DNA of 64,000 nucleotides from Psychrobacter pygoscelis (GCF_004335015.1 NZ_RQRU01000003.1:310001-374000); one strand, 5' to 3'; positions 8,402 through 18,868 are shown, counted from the first letter of the stretch. Numbers and translations are program-made. Notes: generated by a model from the letters alone, not told the origin.

Positions 8402-9538
8402 CTAAATCGCCATACCTTCTGCATCGCCATCTAGTCGATGTTCAAGCTTGAGATAATCCTCTGACTGCATCTCCAGCAGTCTAGAGCGAGTACGCTCAAT
8501 CTCAAATGCTAGTTTTTGTCCTTGGTACAGCTCTATAATAGGCTGCTCTGCGCGCACCAATAACTTCACTCGGCGATCATAAAACTCATCGACCAGATAG
8601 ATAAATCGGCGCGTAGGGTCCCTAAAATCATCGTTTAGCGCCGGCACATTGTCCACCAGTACCGTTGAGAAATTATTAGCAATTTCAATAAAATCTCCTG
8701 CTGAGCGTGGCTCCATGCACAATTGACGAAAATCGCAATACAATACAGTCTCTGTCCGCGCATTAATATCTATCTTACGGCCATTGATGACTATAGGTGC
8801 TTCACTGACTTTTTGATTATTCGATAAGCTAGCAAAGCGATTCGCCAGCCAATGATGGTTTTCTTTAGTCAGAGGGTATTTATAAAGCTCAGCTTGCTGT
8901 AGCACTCGCAGTCGGTAGTCGATACCAGAATCAATACTCATGACCGTGGTATGCCGCTCTACCTCTTTAATAGCAGGTAAAAACCGATCTCGATGCAGAC
9001 CATCTTTGTACAGACCAGCAGGCTCAATATTTGAAGTCGCAACCAAAGTAATACCGCGATTAAACAACATGGTGAACAGATCACCCAAAATCATGGCGTC
9101 TGAGACATTGGAGACAAAGAATTCATCAAAACAAATAACCAACGCTTCATTATATATAGTATCTGCGACTTTCTCTAAAGGGTCAGCTTGACCTTGAAGC
9201 TCATTCAATTCGCGGTGCACGCGCTTCATAAAATGGTGAAAGTGCATACGCATCTTTCGACTAATGGTCAAAGACTCAAAAAACATGTCCATCATCCAAG
9301 TCTTACCCCGACCTACTCCGCCCCACATATATAGCCCTTTGGGCGGCTCTGGATCAGACTTCAAAAAACTAAATAGCCCTTTTTTTTGCTGACTGTTTTT
9401 ATTGAGCTCTTGATAAATGCCATCCAGATAGCTCATCGCTTGGTACTGCTGCTCGTCACGGGTAAAGTCGCCACTATTGATCGCCTTTTCGTAGCGTTGT
9501 AATGGGGAGAGATGCGAGTTGGGCATAAGGGTACTCAT
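8402..9538 (-). CDS. zapE: Cell division protein ZapE (AFG1-like ATPase)
   Basis: 378 residues, the normal length for the bacterial AFG1/ZapE family. Walker A GGVGRGKT at residues 73-80, Walker B VICFDEF at 134-140, and a sensor region TLVATSNIEP. The block MHFHHFMKRVHREL just after Walker A is characteristic of this family. In E. coli ZapE associates with FtsZ rings and supports division under low oxygen or heat; the mitochondrial homologue AFG1 is linked to respiratory-complex quality control. Cytoplasmic or peripheral membrane. The ATG at 9538 is the only sensible start. Single gene, same orientation as its neighbours. Confidence 0.93.
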   Translation of the reverse strand: MSTLMPNSHLSPLQRYEKAINSGDFTRDEQQYQAMSYLDGIYQELNKNSQQKKGLFSFLKSDPEPPKGLYMWGGVGRGKTWMMDMFFESLTISRKMRMHFHHFMKRVHRELNELQGQADPLEKVADTIYNEALVICFDEFFVSNVSDAMILGDLFTMLFNRGITLVATSNIEPAGLYKDGLHRDRFLPAIKEVERHTTVMSIDSGIDYRLRVLQQAELYKYPLTKENHHWLANRFASLSNNQKVSEAPIVINGRKIDINARTETVLYCDFRQLCMEPRSAGDFIEIANNFSTVLVDNVPALNDDFRDPTRRFIYLVDEFYDRRVKLLVRAEQPIIELYQGQKLAFEIERTRSRLLEMQSEDYLKLEHRLDGDAEGMAI

Positions 9539-9622
9539 TGATTAGGTATAATTAATTAGATAGCTCAAAAGCAGTTGCCATTGTAGTCGGCCATAATCGG
9601 CGAGCGTTAGCTACTTGTACAG

Positions 9623-10288
9623 CTAAGTTAGTGTATTGCTAAACTCAGCTATAGCATCTTTTAGCTCACCTAGACGGCCATGAAAGAAGTGTCCTGCCCC
9701 TGGTATGATCTTGACAGAGATATCTAAACGCTTGGCAAATTGGTGCATACTCTCAGGATCGATGACCTCATCGGCATCACCGAATATCTCAAAAGTACGC
9801 TTAGTAGGCAGCATTATATCACTGACATCATTATTGACCACTGAGGGTGCAATAAGCGCAAGGCGGATTAATTCAAAGTCCTCTAGACCCCAAATGTGTG
9901 GGCTAACAAGCAGCTGCTCGGCAGCACGTGCTGCAATATAACCTCCGAATGAAAACCCACCTAGCCAAAGCTTTCGAGCAGGCGTCTCATCAGCAATCCA
10001 TTGTAACACGGTTAATGCATCAGTAATCTCGCCAACCGCATTGTCATGCTCACCAGTAGACGCTCCTACACCGCGAAAGTTAAAACGCACCACATGCATT
10101 CCGTTGTCACGGGCGAAGCGGTACATCGTCGTCACGACCTTATTGGTCATTGTTCCTTGGAATAAAGGATGTGGATGACACAACAGCGCTACGGTATCGA
10201 CATCTTGGGCATTAGGGTTGTCTTGCTGCCACAGTGCTTCTACTTCGAGTACCCCTGCTGGCGCTTTAATTAATTGCTTCTGACTCAT
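9623..10288 (-). CDS. Alpha/beta hydrolase (COG2945-type)
   Basis: 221 residues. Nucleophile elbow GFSFGG at 111-116 (Ser113), the oxyanion region CHPHPLFQGTM at 37-47, an Asp in IFGDADEVI and the catalytic His in GAGHFFHG near residue 200. These are the blocks of the small COG2945 hydrolases in proteobacteria, whose substrates are undefined. No signal peptide, so probably cytoplasmic. It precedes zapE on the same strand with 84 bases between, so the two may be cotranscribed. Confidence 0.85.
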   Translation of the reverse strand: MSQKQLIKAPAGVLEVEALWQQDNPNAQDVDTVALLCHPHPLFQGTMTNKVVTTMYRFARDNGMHVVRFNFRGVGASTGEHDNAVGEITDALTVLQWIADETPARKLWLGGFSFGGYIAARAAEQLLVSPHIWGLEDFELIRLALIAPSVVNNDVSDIMLPTKRTFEIFGDADEVIDPESMHQFAKRLDISVKIIPGAGHFFHGRLGELKDAIAEFSNTLT

Positions 10289-10620
10289 GCTATCTATTTA
10301 CCTATCTTTATTACTTGTATTGTTCATTGAGTTATTGATTACTACTGGCGGTAATTGTCTTATTTACCGCTATAAAGCTATCCATATAGCTGTTATCTAA
10401 CCTAAACCACCACTATTTATTGGCTATTTGATGGAATCAAGACTATTTACCACTATTATAATAGGCTAGCATCTATAAGGGAGCTATAGCCAATACTATT
10501 TAAAATAGTATCTACTGACCCACTGATACAACTTTATCCCAGTCACTAAGTGTTAAGTCTGAAGTGGATTGACTGTATATAACCTCTGTAAGCCTATATT
10601 CAACTTAATTAAGGCAAATT

Positions 10621-10685
10621 AAATAACTAAGCTAAATAACTAAACTAAATAGCTCAGCTAAATAACTAAGTTTAGTAACTGAGCC
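10621..10685. repeat. 13-bp tandem repeat, five units
   Basis: Five consecutive 13-base units of the form AAATAACTAAGCT: 10621, 10634, 10647, 10660 and 10673, with one to a few changes each. The array lies in the gap upstream of the lipoprotein gene. Slippage of AT-rich DNA is a sufficient explanation; a regulatory role is not shown. Confidence 0.75.
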
Positions 10686-10703
10686 TAATAATAACGGAGC
10701 TTA

Positions 10704-10793
10704 CTACAGCATGGGCCAGGCTGTCAGCTGGTTATTAGCATCCCAGTAAGTTTCAAGCTCAGTGAATATGTTATAACTCGATACCGCACACAT
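10704..10793 (-). CDS. Possible 29-residue small ORF or C-terminal gene relic
   Basis: The minus strand reads MCAVSSYNIFTELET, then YWDANNQLTAWPML and a stop. The composition is more protein-like than the surrounding AT-rich spacer (Trp, Pro, balanced residues), and the frame stays open eight codons further upstream. No strong ribosome site is visible and I recognise no family. It may be a small protein, the tail of a decayed gene, or chance. Confidence 0.25.
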   Translation of the reverse strand: MCAVSSYNIFTELETYWDANNQLTAWPML

Positions 10794-11070
10794 TTCGCTA
10801 CCGATACTGCGGGACTAGCCTACCCCTGTTAATCTTCTCTACTTCACACTATTCAAAGCTTGGCCTAGTCCGGATATGTATGGCTATATTTACGACAGCG
10901 TTGCAACATTTAGGCAACAACACACACAATATCACTGTAGAAGATACCCTCCCTACCCTTATAATCCAAGGTAGCCTAATACCACTGTTTTTAATCAGTA
11001 ATGTATAACCAATTAACCACTGATTAGTAACTATTAGTTAGAAATTTTGTTTAAGATTGAGGAGCGTCTA

Positions 11071-11469
11071 ATGTTAACTTATAAAAGCTTAAATAGTAAA
11101 AATTTAAACAATAAAAAGTATCTTACAGTATTGGCAATACTGGCGGGCACTCTTGGCCTATCTGCTTGTCAGAGCACACCAACAGCACCCGTTATGCAGC
11201 GTGCAAACTCTACCTATGAGACCACAGGGCTAGGGAATTCTAAAGTCCAAGCGCAGCAAAACGCGCTAAACAGTGCCAAAAAGACTTGCGGCATCCGTAA
11301 GCCCATCGTCCTAAAGGATAGCGTAAAATACAATGGTGTCTTAGATGAGCGCACAGGGCGTATGGTCGAGCAAGTAGGCTCCGTCGTTGGTACAGTATTT
11401 GGTACAAAAACGCCTAATCTCACGCGCGATGATGACTATGAATATACCATTAATTTTCGCTGTCAGTAG
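11071..11469 (+). CDS. Small lipoprotein of unknown function
   Basis: 132 residues from the ATG at 11071, which has GAGGAG just upstream; a TTG further up is not needed. The N-terminus is a lipoprotein signal: basic Asn/Lys-rich start, a hydrophobic stretch (17-29), then lipobox LSAC with the acylated Cys at residue 33. The mature part has a block NSAKKTCGIRKPIVL and ends YEYTINFRCQ; two cysteines there could pair. QSTP follows the lipobox, so no Asp at +2 and probable sorting to the outer membrane. I recognise no functional family. Confidence 0.75.
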   Translation: MLTYKSLNSKNLNNKKYLTVLAILAGTLGLSACQSTPTAPVMQRANSTYETTGLGNSKVQAQQNALNSAKKTCGIRKPIVLKDSVKYNGVLDERTGRMVEQVGSVVGTVFGTKTPNLTRDDDYEYTINFRCQ

Positions 11470-11652
11470 CTAGTACAAAGAAGTATACAAGAATTTAAAA
11501 TAACAAACCGTACCAACTTGCTATGCCCTTATCCCCTTAATGGTTGCACTGATATCTCTTTGCAGCCATTTATTTTGTCATTGTTGGAATCATTGACTGA
11601 CCACTTATTCTCATTTTTATGCTATCTTTTGCCATCTACTCTATTGTAATTC

Positions 11653-13209
11653 ATGACCATGCGAAAGCCTAACCTCTCTGAGCTAGACCACCTTACCACT
11701 AAGCCTGCCACAGCAGCGAAGTCCACACCAGATCCTGCGTCTCAATTAGACACTTTAGAGGCCCAACTTGCTGAGCAAAAGCAGGCCGCCGACCTTGAAT
11801 CGACAGTACTGCGCTTAAGTGACTTTTTGTCCGCGGTTGAGATGACTATCAAGCATACCTTTGACCATAGCGTCTGGGTTAAAGCTGAAATTCGCAACTT
11901 ATCAAGTAAGAATGGTCACTATTATTTTGAACTGGCCGAAAAAGACGATAGCGGCAAAGTAATCGCCAGCTGCCGAGGCAACCTTTGGCGTTTTAAAGCT
12001 GCGCGAGTACTGGCTAAGTTTGAGCGCGCGACTGGCATGCTCTTGTCCCGCGACTTAACCGTGTTGCTCAGGATTAGACCGACTTTTCATCCGCAGTATG
12101 GTTTTTCATTAAATATCGAAGATATTGACCCAAGTTATACTTTGGGCGATCTAGCGCAGCAGTATGCAGCGATGATTGATAAGCTGACAGGTGAGGGATT
12201 AATTCGGCTAAATGCGCAACTGCCTACCCCCTTTGATATCGAACACGTACTGGTGATCGCTCCAGAAAAAGCCGCTGGCCTTGGCGACTTTCGAGCAGAT
12301 GCTGACAGGCTTGAGCGTACGGGAGCGTGTCATTTTCATTATCATCACGCCACCTTTCAGGGCAATCATGCAGCAAAGGAGATTCGCGAGGCTATCGTCG
12401 CTGCCATGCAGTGCTTTAATACTGAGTATCAGCGGCTACCTGACCTTATCGTCATCATTCGTGGGGGCGGCGCTGTGGGCGACTTGGCTTATCTAAATGA
12501 TTATGAGCTGGCAGCCTTGGTTGCTGAGCAGCCTGTGCCTGTCTGGGTTGGTATAGGTCACGAGCGCGATAGGGTTGTCTTGGATGAAGTCGCACACACC
12601 AGCTTTGATACACCTTCCAAAGTTATCGCTGCCATCATCGCCCATCTCGCTACGTTAGTCAGCTCAGTACTGAGTTATCGCCAAATCATCGATAGCCAAG
12701 CTCAGCAGCAAATCAATCTGGCTCAGCAAAGCAGCCTGCGCCAGCTTAGCAGAATCCAAGCGCAAAGCGCCAGCCAGCTCACCGCCATTGACAAAGAAAG
12801 CAGGCATGCGTTCGCCACTATTGAGCAAACTGCTCGCTATCATATACGCCAAGCGGAGCAGGACTGCACGCGTGTTATGAGCCAAATTAAGCACACTAGC
12901 AATCAGCAAATAGGGCAAGTACGAAGGCTTATTCAGTCGCAGCAGGCGCAGATAAAGCACCAAGCTAAATCTACTATTGCCCAAGGTCGGCGTCACTGTG
13001 AGCACCTACGTGATCTTATTTTGCTCCAGCATCCTGCACGAGTACTAAACCAGGGCTATGTCATGCTAAAAGATACTGTGTCTGGGGCGATACTGACGAG
13101 CGTCACTCAATTGCATACCGATCAGTCGGTTGAGTTTGTACTAAAAGATGGTGAAGGCAAAGCTACTATAGAGTCAATGACTAAGGATAAAGTGCACATT
13201 GAGGATTGA
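11653..13209 (+). CDS. xseA: Exodeoxyribonuclease VII large subunit
   Basis: 518 residues. An N-terminal OB-fold (about residues 45-150, VRLSDFLSAVEMTIKH then VWVKAEIRNLSSKNGHYYFEL), the nuclease core with VIIRGGGAVGDLAYLND and VGIGHERDRVVLDEVAH, a long Gln-rich coiled coil (about 335-455), and the C-terminal block HPARVLNQGYVML. With XseB it forms ExoVII, which degrades single-stranded DNA to oligonucleotides. It is longer than the E. coli protein (456) mainly because of a polar first 45 residues and the coiled coil. The xseB gene follows after 229 bases rather than overlapping. Confidence 0.95.
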   Translation: MTMRKPNLSELDHLTTKPATAAKSTPDPASQLDTLEAQLAEQKQAADLESTVLRLSDFLSAVEMTIKHTFDHSVWVKAEIRNLSSKNGHYYFELAEKDDSGKVIASCRGNLWRFKAARVLAKFERATGMLLSRDLTVLLRIRPTFHPQYGFSLNIEDIDPSYTLGDLAQQYAAMIDKLTGEGLIRLNAQLPTPFDIEHVLVIAPEKAAGLGDFRADADRLERTGACHFHYHHATFQGNHAAKEIREAIVAAMQCFNTEYQRLPDLIVIIRGGGAVGDLAYLNDYELAALVAEQPVPVWVGIGHERDRVVLDEVAHTSFDTPSKVIAAIIAHLATLVSSVLSYRQIIDSQAQQQINLAQQSSLRQLSRIQAQSASQLTAIDKESRHAFATIEQTARYHIRQAEQDCTRVMSQIKHTSNQQIGQVRRLIQSQQAQIKHQAKSTIAQGRRHCEHLRDLILLQHPARVLNQGYVMLKDTVSGAILTSVTQLHTDQSVEFVLKDGEGKATIESMTKDKVHIED

Positions 13210-13244
13210 AGTGAATTGAATTGAATTGAATAGGATTGAATAGG
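13203..13244. repeat. Short ATTGA-type tandem repeat after xseA
   Basis: The end of xseA and the following bases carry a run of GAATT-type pentamers (ATTGAA and TGAATTGAATTGAAT) with looser copies to 13244. Simple-sequence slippage is the likely origin. It overlaps the xseA stop codon. Confidence 0.6.
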
Positions 13245-13367
13245 TCTCGTTACTTGTTGGCTACTGGGCCGCTTTGTACGATGGCGGAATGTCGCTTGTT
13301 ATCCTACAACCCTTCCTATCATTCTAGTAGCACAACTTTTATTGCGACTCCTTTTTACAGTGCCTTA

Positions 13368-13427
13368 TTACTAACTGCTGTACTACCAACTACAATGTTA
13401 CCAACTACAATATTATCCACTGCAATC
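13368..13427 (+). repeat. 15-bp tandem repeat, four units, directly before xseB
   Basis: Four contiguous 15-base units at 13368, 13383, 13398 and 13413; the middle two are CTACCAACTACAATG and TTACCAACTACAATA. Read in the frame of the ORF 13236-13442 they give pentapeptides LLTAV, LPTTM, LPTTI and LSTAI. That ORF ends with TGA overlapping the xseB ATG (ATGA). Confidence 0.8.
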
Positions 13428-13438
13428 TTGGAGCTAAA

Positions 13439-13720
13439 ATGACCACTACCCCTCGTAGACGTAAAAAAGCCGCCCCAAAGACATTTGAAGCGGCCTATCG
13501 TATCCTAAAAGACAATGCGGCAAACTTACAGCAGCAAGAGGAGCCTAATATTGACGACCTAATGACTATCGTCGAAGAGTCCATTAACGCCTATAAAGTC
13601 TGCCAGACACGCATTGATGCGGTGCAGCAGGCTTTAGATGCTGCTTTCTCAGATGAGACACTGACTAACGATACCTCTGAAGCAGATAAAAGTACCGCTG
13701 AGAACACGACTGTCTCATAA
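13439..13720 (+). CDS. xseB: Exodeoxyribonuclease VII small subunit
   Basis: 93 residues. The core TFEAAYRILKDNAANLQQQ and IDDLMTIVEESINAYKVCQTRIDAVQQAL is the two-helix XseB fold that packs on the XseA coiled coil. A basic N-terminus (TTPRRRKKAAPK) and an acidic Ser/Thr C-terminal tail surround it. The ATG at 13439 has GGAGC upstream. It follows xseA on the same strand after a 229-base gap with tandem repeats, and ends 18 bases before the end of the convergent pncB. Confidence 0.92.
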   Translation: MTTTPRRRKKAAPKTFEAAYRILKDNAANLQQQEEPNIDDLMTIVEESINAYKVCQTRIDAVQQALDAAFSDETLTNDTSEADKSTAENTTVS

Positions 13721-13738
13721 TGTGGCTAGGTGTTGATA

Positions 13739-15028
13739 TCAGCTATTGGTATTTGAACCTGCTTTATGTGCTGAGCTAATGCTGGATGCTCCATCCTTAG
13801 TATTTGGCTCTTGATCGACTGCCTCTACGTCAAATACTTGACGTAGATAGGCCAAATAAGTGTCATTATTAATCATCGTTTTGCCCGGACTATCAGATAG
13901 CTTGGCCACGGGCTGACCATTACACTCAACGAGCTTTAAGACGATATTCAGCTGAGTAAGACCCATATCATTGGTCAAGTTAGTACCGATACCAAAGCTG
14001 GTCTGGATTCGATCTTTAAAATATTGATGCAGCTGCCAAGCTTTGGTGATATCCAACCCATCGCTAAAAGTTAGTATCTTAGTTTTGGGATCTATTCTTA
14101 GTTTTTTATAATGGGCGATAGCCTTGTCACCCCAAGCGTAGGGGTCACCGCTGTCATGACGTAGCCCATCAAAGAGCTTGGCAAAGTATAAGTCAAAGTC
14201 GCGTAAGAACGCATCCATCCCCACCACATCGGTCAACGCTATGCCTAAATCACCGCGGTATTCGTGTACCCAAGCCTCTAGAGCCGCTTTTTGTGAATCA
14301 CGAAGACGCACATCTAGCGCCTGAAATGCTTGCATAAACTCGTGCGCCATAGTACCTATAGGCGTCATCTTCAGTGTCTTGGCAAGATATACGTTGGATG
14401 TGCCACGGACGATACTAGGCGCTGCTCGGCGCAAGGTATCGACCACATGCCCTTGCCACTCCTTACTAAAGCGTCGACGCGTGCCAAAGTCGGCGATGAT
14501 AAAGGCAGGTGCATTTCGTGGCTGCTGACCGGCATATTCTTGTAACATCTTGACCTTTTGTTGCAAGCGCCGCTCCCCTTCTTCAAATACCGCTGGGGTT
14601 TGCAGCTGCCGATAATACAGCTCATTGACAATTGCTAGCACAAACACTTCAAAGAACATCGCCTGAATCATCGGTCCTTCGATGTCGATGCACAGTCTAT
14701 TCTTATGATCGACTGTTACCGAGATATGTCGGCGTTTTAATTTAAACAGCTCGAGATAATCGACAAAGTCTGAGCGAATAAACCTTAGTCCGCGTAGATA
14801 ATCTAGCTCATCTTTACTAAATCCAAGCGCACACAAGCTGTCCAATTGCTGCTCAAGCGCCGGTTTAATATCGGCAAGCGGATACTCGGTTTCGGTATAG
14901 TTACGGCAGCGAAAACGGTAAACGCTATGCGTCTGCGGGAATTGATGAAGCATGGCTTGAAGCATCGTAAACTTATACAAGTCATTATCTAATAAGGAGG
15001 TAATAATAGGCTCATTGTTCGTCGTCAT
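13739..15028 (-). CDS. pncB: Nicotinate phosphoribosyltransferase
   Basis: 429 residues. It couples nicotinate to PRPP with ATP to make nicotinate mononucleotide for NAD salvage. Family blocks: [18 protein letters not shown] at the N-terminus, [24 protein letters not shown] with the region that includes the phosphorylated histidine block, [13 protein letters not shown], and [10 protein letters not shown] followed by [10 protein letters not shown] near the C-terminus. About 30 residues longer than E. coli PncB through a Ser/Asn-rich tail. Single gene, convergent with xseB. A short palindrome TTATCATGATAA lies about 90 bases upstream of the start. Confidence 0.96.
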   Translation of the reverse strand: MTTNNEPIITSLLDNDLYKFTMLQAMLHQFPQTHSVYRFRCRNYTETEYPLADIKPALEQQLDSLCALGFSKDELDYLRGLRFIRSDFVDYLELFKLKRRHISVTVDHKNRLCIDIEGPMIQAMFFEVFVLAIVNELYYRQLQTPAVFEEGERRLQQKVKMLQEYAGQQPRNAPAFIIADFGTRRRFSKEWQGHVVDTLRRAAPSIVRGTSNVYLAKTLKMTPIGTMAHEFMQAFQALDVRLRDSQKAALEAWVHEYRGDLGIALTDVVGMDAFLRDFDLYFAKLFDGLRHDSGDPYAWGDKAIAHYKKLRIDPKTKILTFSDGLDITKAWQLHQYFKDRIQTSFGIGTNLTNDMGLTQLNIVLKLVECNGQPVAKLSDSPGKTMINNDTYLAYLRQVFDVEAVDQEPNTKDGASSISSAHKAGSNTNS

Positions 15029-15245
15029 TGCACTACTCTAATAGTTAGGAATTATTCAATAGTCAGAATATTCGTTGTTATACCGGTAATTATGCTAAAT
15101 TGAATCAACTGCCCCTCATTATCATGATAACTAACCATTAACTAGTTAAAGGGACTGATTCAACCGATATCGGTTCATGAATAGTATCAAGGATTGATGA
15201 ATAAGGATAGATTGTCTATAACTACGCAGGCGGTTTGATGCTAAA

Positions 15246-15296
15246 AACCACAAAACCCCTGTTTAATACGTGCGATTAAACAGGGGTTTTGTGGTT
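15246..15296. terminator. Strong hairpin between pit and pncB
   Basis: A perfect 21-bp stem (15246-15266 with 15276-15296) around a 9-base loop. The arm reads AACCACAAAACCCCTGTTTAA. It lies just downstream of the pit stop codon on the minus strand and before pncB. A U-rich tract is present only within the stem, so I class it as a terminator-like hairpin, most likely for pit. Confidence 0.75.
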
Positions 15297-15316
15297 CAGA
15301 AGCTTATGCTGAGATT

Positions 15317-16918
15317 TTATAAAACAGTGGTAAATAGAATGAAGCTTAGTGACGCAATAATAGCCGCGGCTGGCAAGGTAATCACCCACGCTAAGGCAAT
15401 TGGTTTCATCAACCCCCAGTTAGCATTATGATTGACTAGACCGATACCTAAAACCGCACCAACTAAGATATGGGTACTCGACACAGGCAGGCCCATAAAT
15501 GAGGCGATCATCACCACACCAGCGGCAGATAGCTCAGCGGAAAAACCAGATGCCGGATGCATTTCGGCTAGATTTTTACCCACAGTTTGGATCACCTCTT
15601 TACCGATGAACCAAAGACCGACGATGAGCGCTATGCCGAAAGTAACCATTGATATCATCGGCACCGCTGCTTGGTCTTGCATAGACTGCGTGCGTAGCAC
15701 ATCCATAATTGCGGCAAAGGGACCAATCGCATTTGCAATATCGTTAGAGCCGTGACTAAAGGCAAATCCTGATGCTGTAAATACTTGCATCCAGCTGAAC
15801 ATGATAAAGGTGGCTTTATCAAGGTTTTGACCACTCTTTAGTGTCTTGGCATAAATGAAGGTTGCCATCCAGATTATTGCGCCAATCATGCCCATAATCA
15901 AAAAATTTGTTAAAGCTGAAAACCCCAAATGCAGATTTTTAAGCCCTTTGAATAAGAGCATTGCAGCGATAATCATCCCACCAAGTGCAGCGACAAGAGG
16001 TACCCAAGTTTGCAGGGCTTTGAAAGCTTGTAGCTTGTATTTTTCTTGCTCTAAATCATATAAGGTTCTGTAATAGTTAGTCTCAAGATCATCTGCTGAA
16101 ATAGAGTCTTCTGTAAATACTTGAGCGTCCCTAGCCAAAGAGCCGGTATAAGAGAGTTTTTGAATATCACTTAAGCGCTCAAACGCTTTTTTATCTTCAA
16201 TTCTCGCTAGACGTTTTGCTTTATTGAGCTTGGTTAACAGCTGTTGAGCTGAGTCGTTATAGCTGAGGATATACTTTTTAATCTGATAAAATAGCGCATA
16301 GGAGACGACACCACCTAATAAAGGCGATAGCACCCAAGAGATAGCAATGTCACCAATTTGACTCCATTTTACCAACGACAATCCTGTATCTGAGCCACCG
16401 ATCATAAAGCCAAGAGTAACAGAAGCACCGACGATACCCCCAATGATAGAATGCGTTGTCGAGACCGGCCAGCCCTTTTTAGTCGCAAATAACAACCACA
16501 AGGCAGCCGCTACCAACGACGACATCATAATAAACACAAACTGCATCGGCTCAATATGAACCGCACTAAGATCGACGATCCCTTTACGAATAGTGTCTGT
16601 CACTTCACCGCCGGCAATCACTGCCCCTGACACCTCAAATATAGCGGCGACGCCTAAGGCTTGTGGAATGGTAAGCGTCCCAGCCCCGACTGAAGTACCA
16701 AAAGAGTTGGCCACATCGTTACCACCAATGTTAAACGCCATAAAAATGCCAAATAGCGTGGCCAAGATAAAGATAAAGATATTATTGCCATTGGTGTAAT
16801 CGATACCCCACCACATAAAATAAAGGGTAACTGCAATCAATAACAGTGCAAAGGCGACGTTCACTTTAAAGGAGCCAACCTGCACAATTTCATTCGTTCC
16901 GCTATTACCAACTTGCAT
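15317..16918 (-). CDS. pit: Low-affinity inorganic phosphate transporter, Pit family
   Basis: 533 residues with about ten to twelve membrane helices in two inverted halves. Each half carries the Pit signature: [21 protein letters not shown] near residues 62-82 and [17 protein letters not shown] in the second half. Each half also has a VSTTHS/VSSTHI block ([18 protein letters not shown] and [16 protein letters not shown]). A charged cytoplasmic region (about 218-300) separates the halves. It imports phosphate, usually as a metal-phosphate complex, with protons; sodium coupling is possible in related branches. Single gene, with hairpins at both ends. Confidence 0.94.
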   Translation of the reverse strand: MQVGNSGTNEIVQVGSFKVNVAFALLLIAVTLYFMWWGIDYTNGNNIFIFILATLFGIFMAFNIGGNDVANSFGTSVGAGTLTIPQALGVAAIFEVSGAVIAGGEVTDTIRKGIVDLSAVHIEPMQFVFIMMSSLVAAALWLLFATKKGWPVSTTHSIIGGIVGASVTLGFMIGGSDTGLSLVKWSQIGDIAISWVLSPLLGGVVSYALFYQIKKYILSYNDSAQQLLTKLNKAKRLARIEDKKAFERLSDIQKLSYTGSLARDAQVFTEDSISADDLETNYYRTLYDLEQEKYKLQAFKALQTWVPLVAALGGMIIAAMLLFKGLKNLHLGFSALTNFLIMGMIGAIIWMATFIYAKTLKSGQNLDKATFIMFSWMQVFTASGFAFSHGSNDIANAIGPFAAIMDVLRTQSMQDQAAVPMISMVTFGIALIVGLWFIGKEVIQTVGKNLAEMHPASGFSAELSAAGVVMIASFMGLPVSSTHILVGAVLGIGLVNHNANWGLMKPIALAWVITLPAAAIIASLSFILFTTVL

Positions 16919-17034
16919 AGCCTGTCCTTAACACATTAAATCAAAACTATAATTTGTCTGCTTATAAGGCTCGAATAATATCTTAGCTTTATGACAAAAA
17001 TGTTAAAAAAAACCTAACTTTGCAACTAAAAAAA

Positions 17035-17062
17035 AGCCATTATTAGTGGACTAATAATGGCT
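17035..17062 (-). terminator. Rho-independent terminator of the msrAB gene
   Basis: A 12-bp stem (arm AGCCATTATTAG at 17035-17046, partner 17051-17062) with a 4-base loop, followed on the minus strand by a run of T. It lies 33 bases beyond the stop codon of the methionine sulfoxide reductase gene. Confidence 0.85.
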
Positions 17063-17095
17063 GTTATTATCTGTTAATACTCACTTTATTTGCTA

Positions 17096-18868
17096 TTAAG
17101 AATCAACGACCAATTGGGTCAATGCACCGTATCCGGACTGCGGCATAACGTTGAGCGGAATAAATTGCAGTGCCCCACCGTTGATACAATAACGTAGCCC
17201 ACCGCGGTCTTTGGGACCATCGGGAAATACGTGACCGAGATGCGAGTCCGCCACTCTTGAGCGCACCTCTGTGCGCACCATATTAAAGGCATTATCTTTA
17301 TGCTCAGTGATAACTTGAGGGTCGATAGGCTTAGTGAAGCTGGGCCAACCGCAACCTGAGTCGTATTTGTCCGTAGACAAAAATAGCGGCTCGCCACTGA
17401 CGACATCGACATAGATACCGGGAGCAAACAAATGATCATATTCATGACTAAAAGCGCGCTCCGTGCCAGCATTCTGCGTAATATCATACTGGGACTTTGT
17501 CAGTGTCTCTTTAAGGGCATTTTTATTATAATTGGCATATCGCTTAGGATTGAGAGCTTCCTCTATAGTGGTTGCCGCTGGTAATGCCGGCTGATGGCGT
17601 ACTGTAGACTGCGGCAGCTTATCATCAGCAAGACTAAGATCGATATGACAATAACCGTTAGGATTCTTGGCGAGATAGTCTTGATGATAAGTCTCTGCCA
17701 TTGAAAAGTTCTTTAGCGGCTCCTCTTCTACCACGACCTTTTTCTCAAACTTCTTCTGCAATCTTTGTAGTGCTTGATCAATCACTACTTTATCAGCCGC
17801 ATCGGTGTAATAAATTCCTGTTCGATACTGCGCGCCGCGATCGTTACCTTGTTTATTAAGACTGGTCGGATCAATAACCCGAAAGTAATAACTTAATAGG
17901 GTATCTAAGTCTATCTTGTCGGCATCATAGGTCACCTTAACGGTCTCAGCATGACCTGAGCCTTTAATCACCTGCTCATAGCTAGGATTGCTGATATCGT
18001 CTCGACCATTGGCATAGCCTGATACCGCATCGACCACACCATCCACACGCTCAAGATAGGCTTCTAGACCCCAAAAGCAGCCGCCAGCGAGATAAATACT
18101 GCGGGTATTGATAGGCTCACCTTGTGCATTGTAATACACACCATTTTTTTGCTGAGCATCTACTTTAGCCGTCACTTCAGCAGCTTCTGGTTTGGCTCTA
18201 CTGTTTTTGATTTCATCCAAGTTGTCGGCATTGGCAGCCAAGCCATATGCTTGCTGCGGTGTCATATTACCCTTGACCAGTAACACCAGACTGCCATCTT
18301 TATCGACTATCGCCCATCCTGGATAGGTTTGAACACCCAATGAGCTGATGAGCGACCCTGCCTCATCGATAAGTACAGGTAGCTGCGGATAGTCAGCCTG
18401 AACGCCAGCATACCACTGCTTGAATTCAGCAGTAGGTTTTTCATTAAGCTGACCTGGACTGGCTACTGTCACAATATTGTAGTCAGCAAACTTAGGATCA
18501 CGCCGCCATGACTCAGTCTCTTCTAGAGTGCCTAGGCATAAGGGACACCAGCTTGCCCAAAATTTAATGAGTGTAGGCTTATTTGGGTCGATTACTGCTT
18601 CGCCAGTCGCCCCTAAGCCTTCTGTAAGCTGTGGCATGGCCGATAATTGACCAATGATATTACTCGGTAACATATCCCGAGATTGTGTAATACCCGTATT
18701 TTCTACCTGAGCGTTGGGCTGACTGGTCGCACTGTCCCCTTGATCCCGTCCCTCAGCGTTCATAGAGCCGCAAGCTAGCAATATACTTGCACTAAAGATA
18801 CTAACAACGCTTAACATACTGTTAGTTCTTACTTTAAATGATAAAGGCTTAGTTTTGGTCTTAGGCAT
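17096..18868 (-). CDS. msrAB: Lipoprotein fusion: thioredoxin-like, MsrA and MsrB domains
   Basis: 590 residues in four parts. A lipoprotein signal with lipobox Cys33 (SILLACG). A TlpA/thioredoxin-like domain with redox motif WASWCPLC (Cys108, Cys111). An MsrA domain starting at GGCFWG (catalytic Cys264), reducing S-methionine sulfoxide. An MsrB domain with SGCGWPSF, the block [15 protein letters not shown] and catalytic Cys561 in RYCING, reducing the R form. The order matches the Neisseria PilB/MsrAB protein, in which the thioredoxin domain passes electrons from the membrane DsbD type to the reductases. Probably membrane-anchored in the periplasm, repairing oxidised proteins. AAGGAAAC precedes the ATG at 18868. 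Confidence 0.95.
   Translation of the reverse strand: MPKTKTKPLSFKVRTNSMLSVVSIFSASILLACGSMNAEGRDQGDSATSQPNAQVENTGITQSRDMLPSNIIGQLSAMPQLTEGLGATGEAVIDPNKPTLIKFWASWCPLCLGTLEETESWRRDPKFADYNIVTVASPGQLNEKPTAEFKQWYAGVQADYPQLPVLIDEAGSLISSLGVQTYPGWAIVDKDGSLVLLVKGNMTPQQAYGLAANADNLDEIKNSRAKPEAAEVTAKVDAQQKNGVYYNAQGEPINTRSIYLAGGCFWGLEAYLERVDGVVDAVSGYANGRDDISNPSYEQVIKGSGHAETVKVTYDADKIDLDTLLSYYFRVIDPTSLNKQGNDRGAQYRTGIYYTDAADKVVIDQALQRLQKKFEKKVVVEEEPLKNFSMAETYHQDYLAKNPNGYCHIDLSLADDKLPQSTVRHQPALPAATTIEEALNPKRYANYNKNALKETLTKSQYDITQNAGTERAFSHEYDHLFAPGIYVDVVSGEPLFLSTDKYDSGCGWPSFTKPIDPQVITEHKDNAFNMVRTEVRSRVADSHLGHVFPDGPKDRGGLRYCINGGALQFIPLNVMPQSGYGALTQLVVDS

Larger units (their letters stand above)
10289..11070. 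other. Long intergenic region with a 13-bp tandem array and a possible small ORF
   Basis: About 780 bases between the divergent hydrolase and lipoprotein genes. It holds a tandem array at 10621-10685 and a possible 29-codon ORF on the minus strand at 10704-10793, both listed separately. Otherwise it is AT-rich with no recognised RNA gene. Confidence 0.5.
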
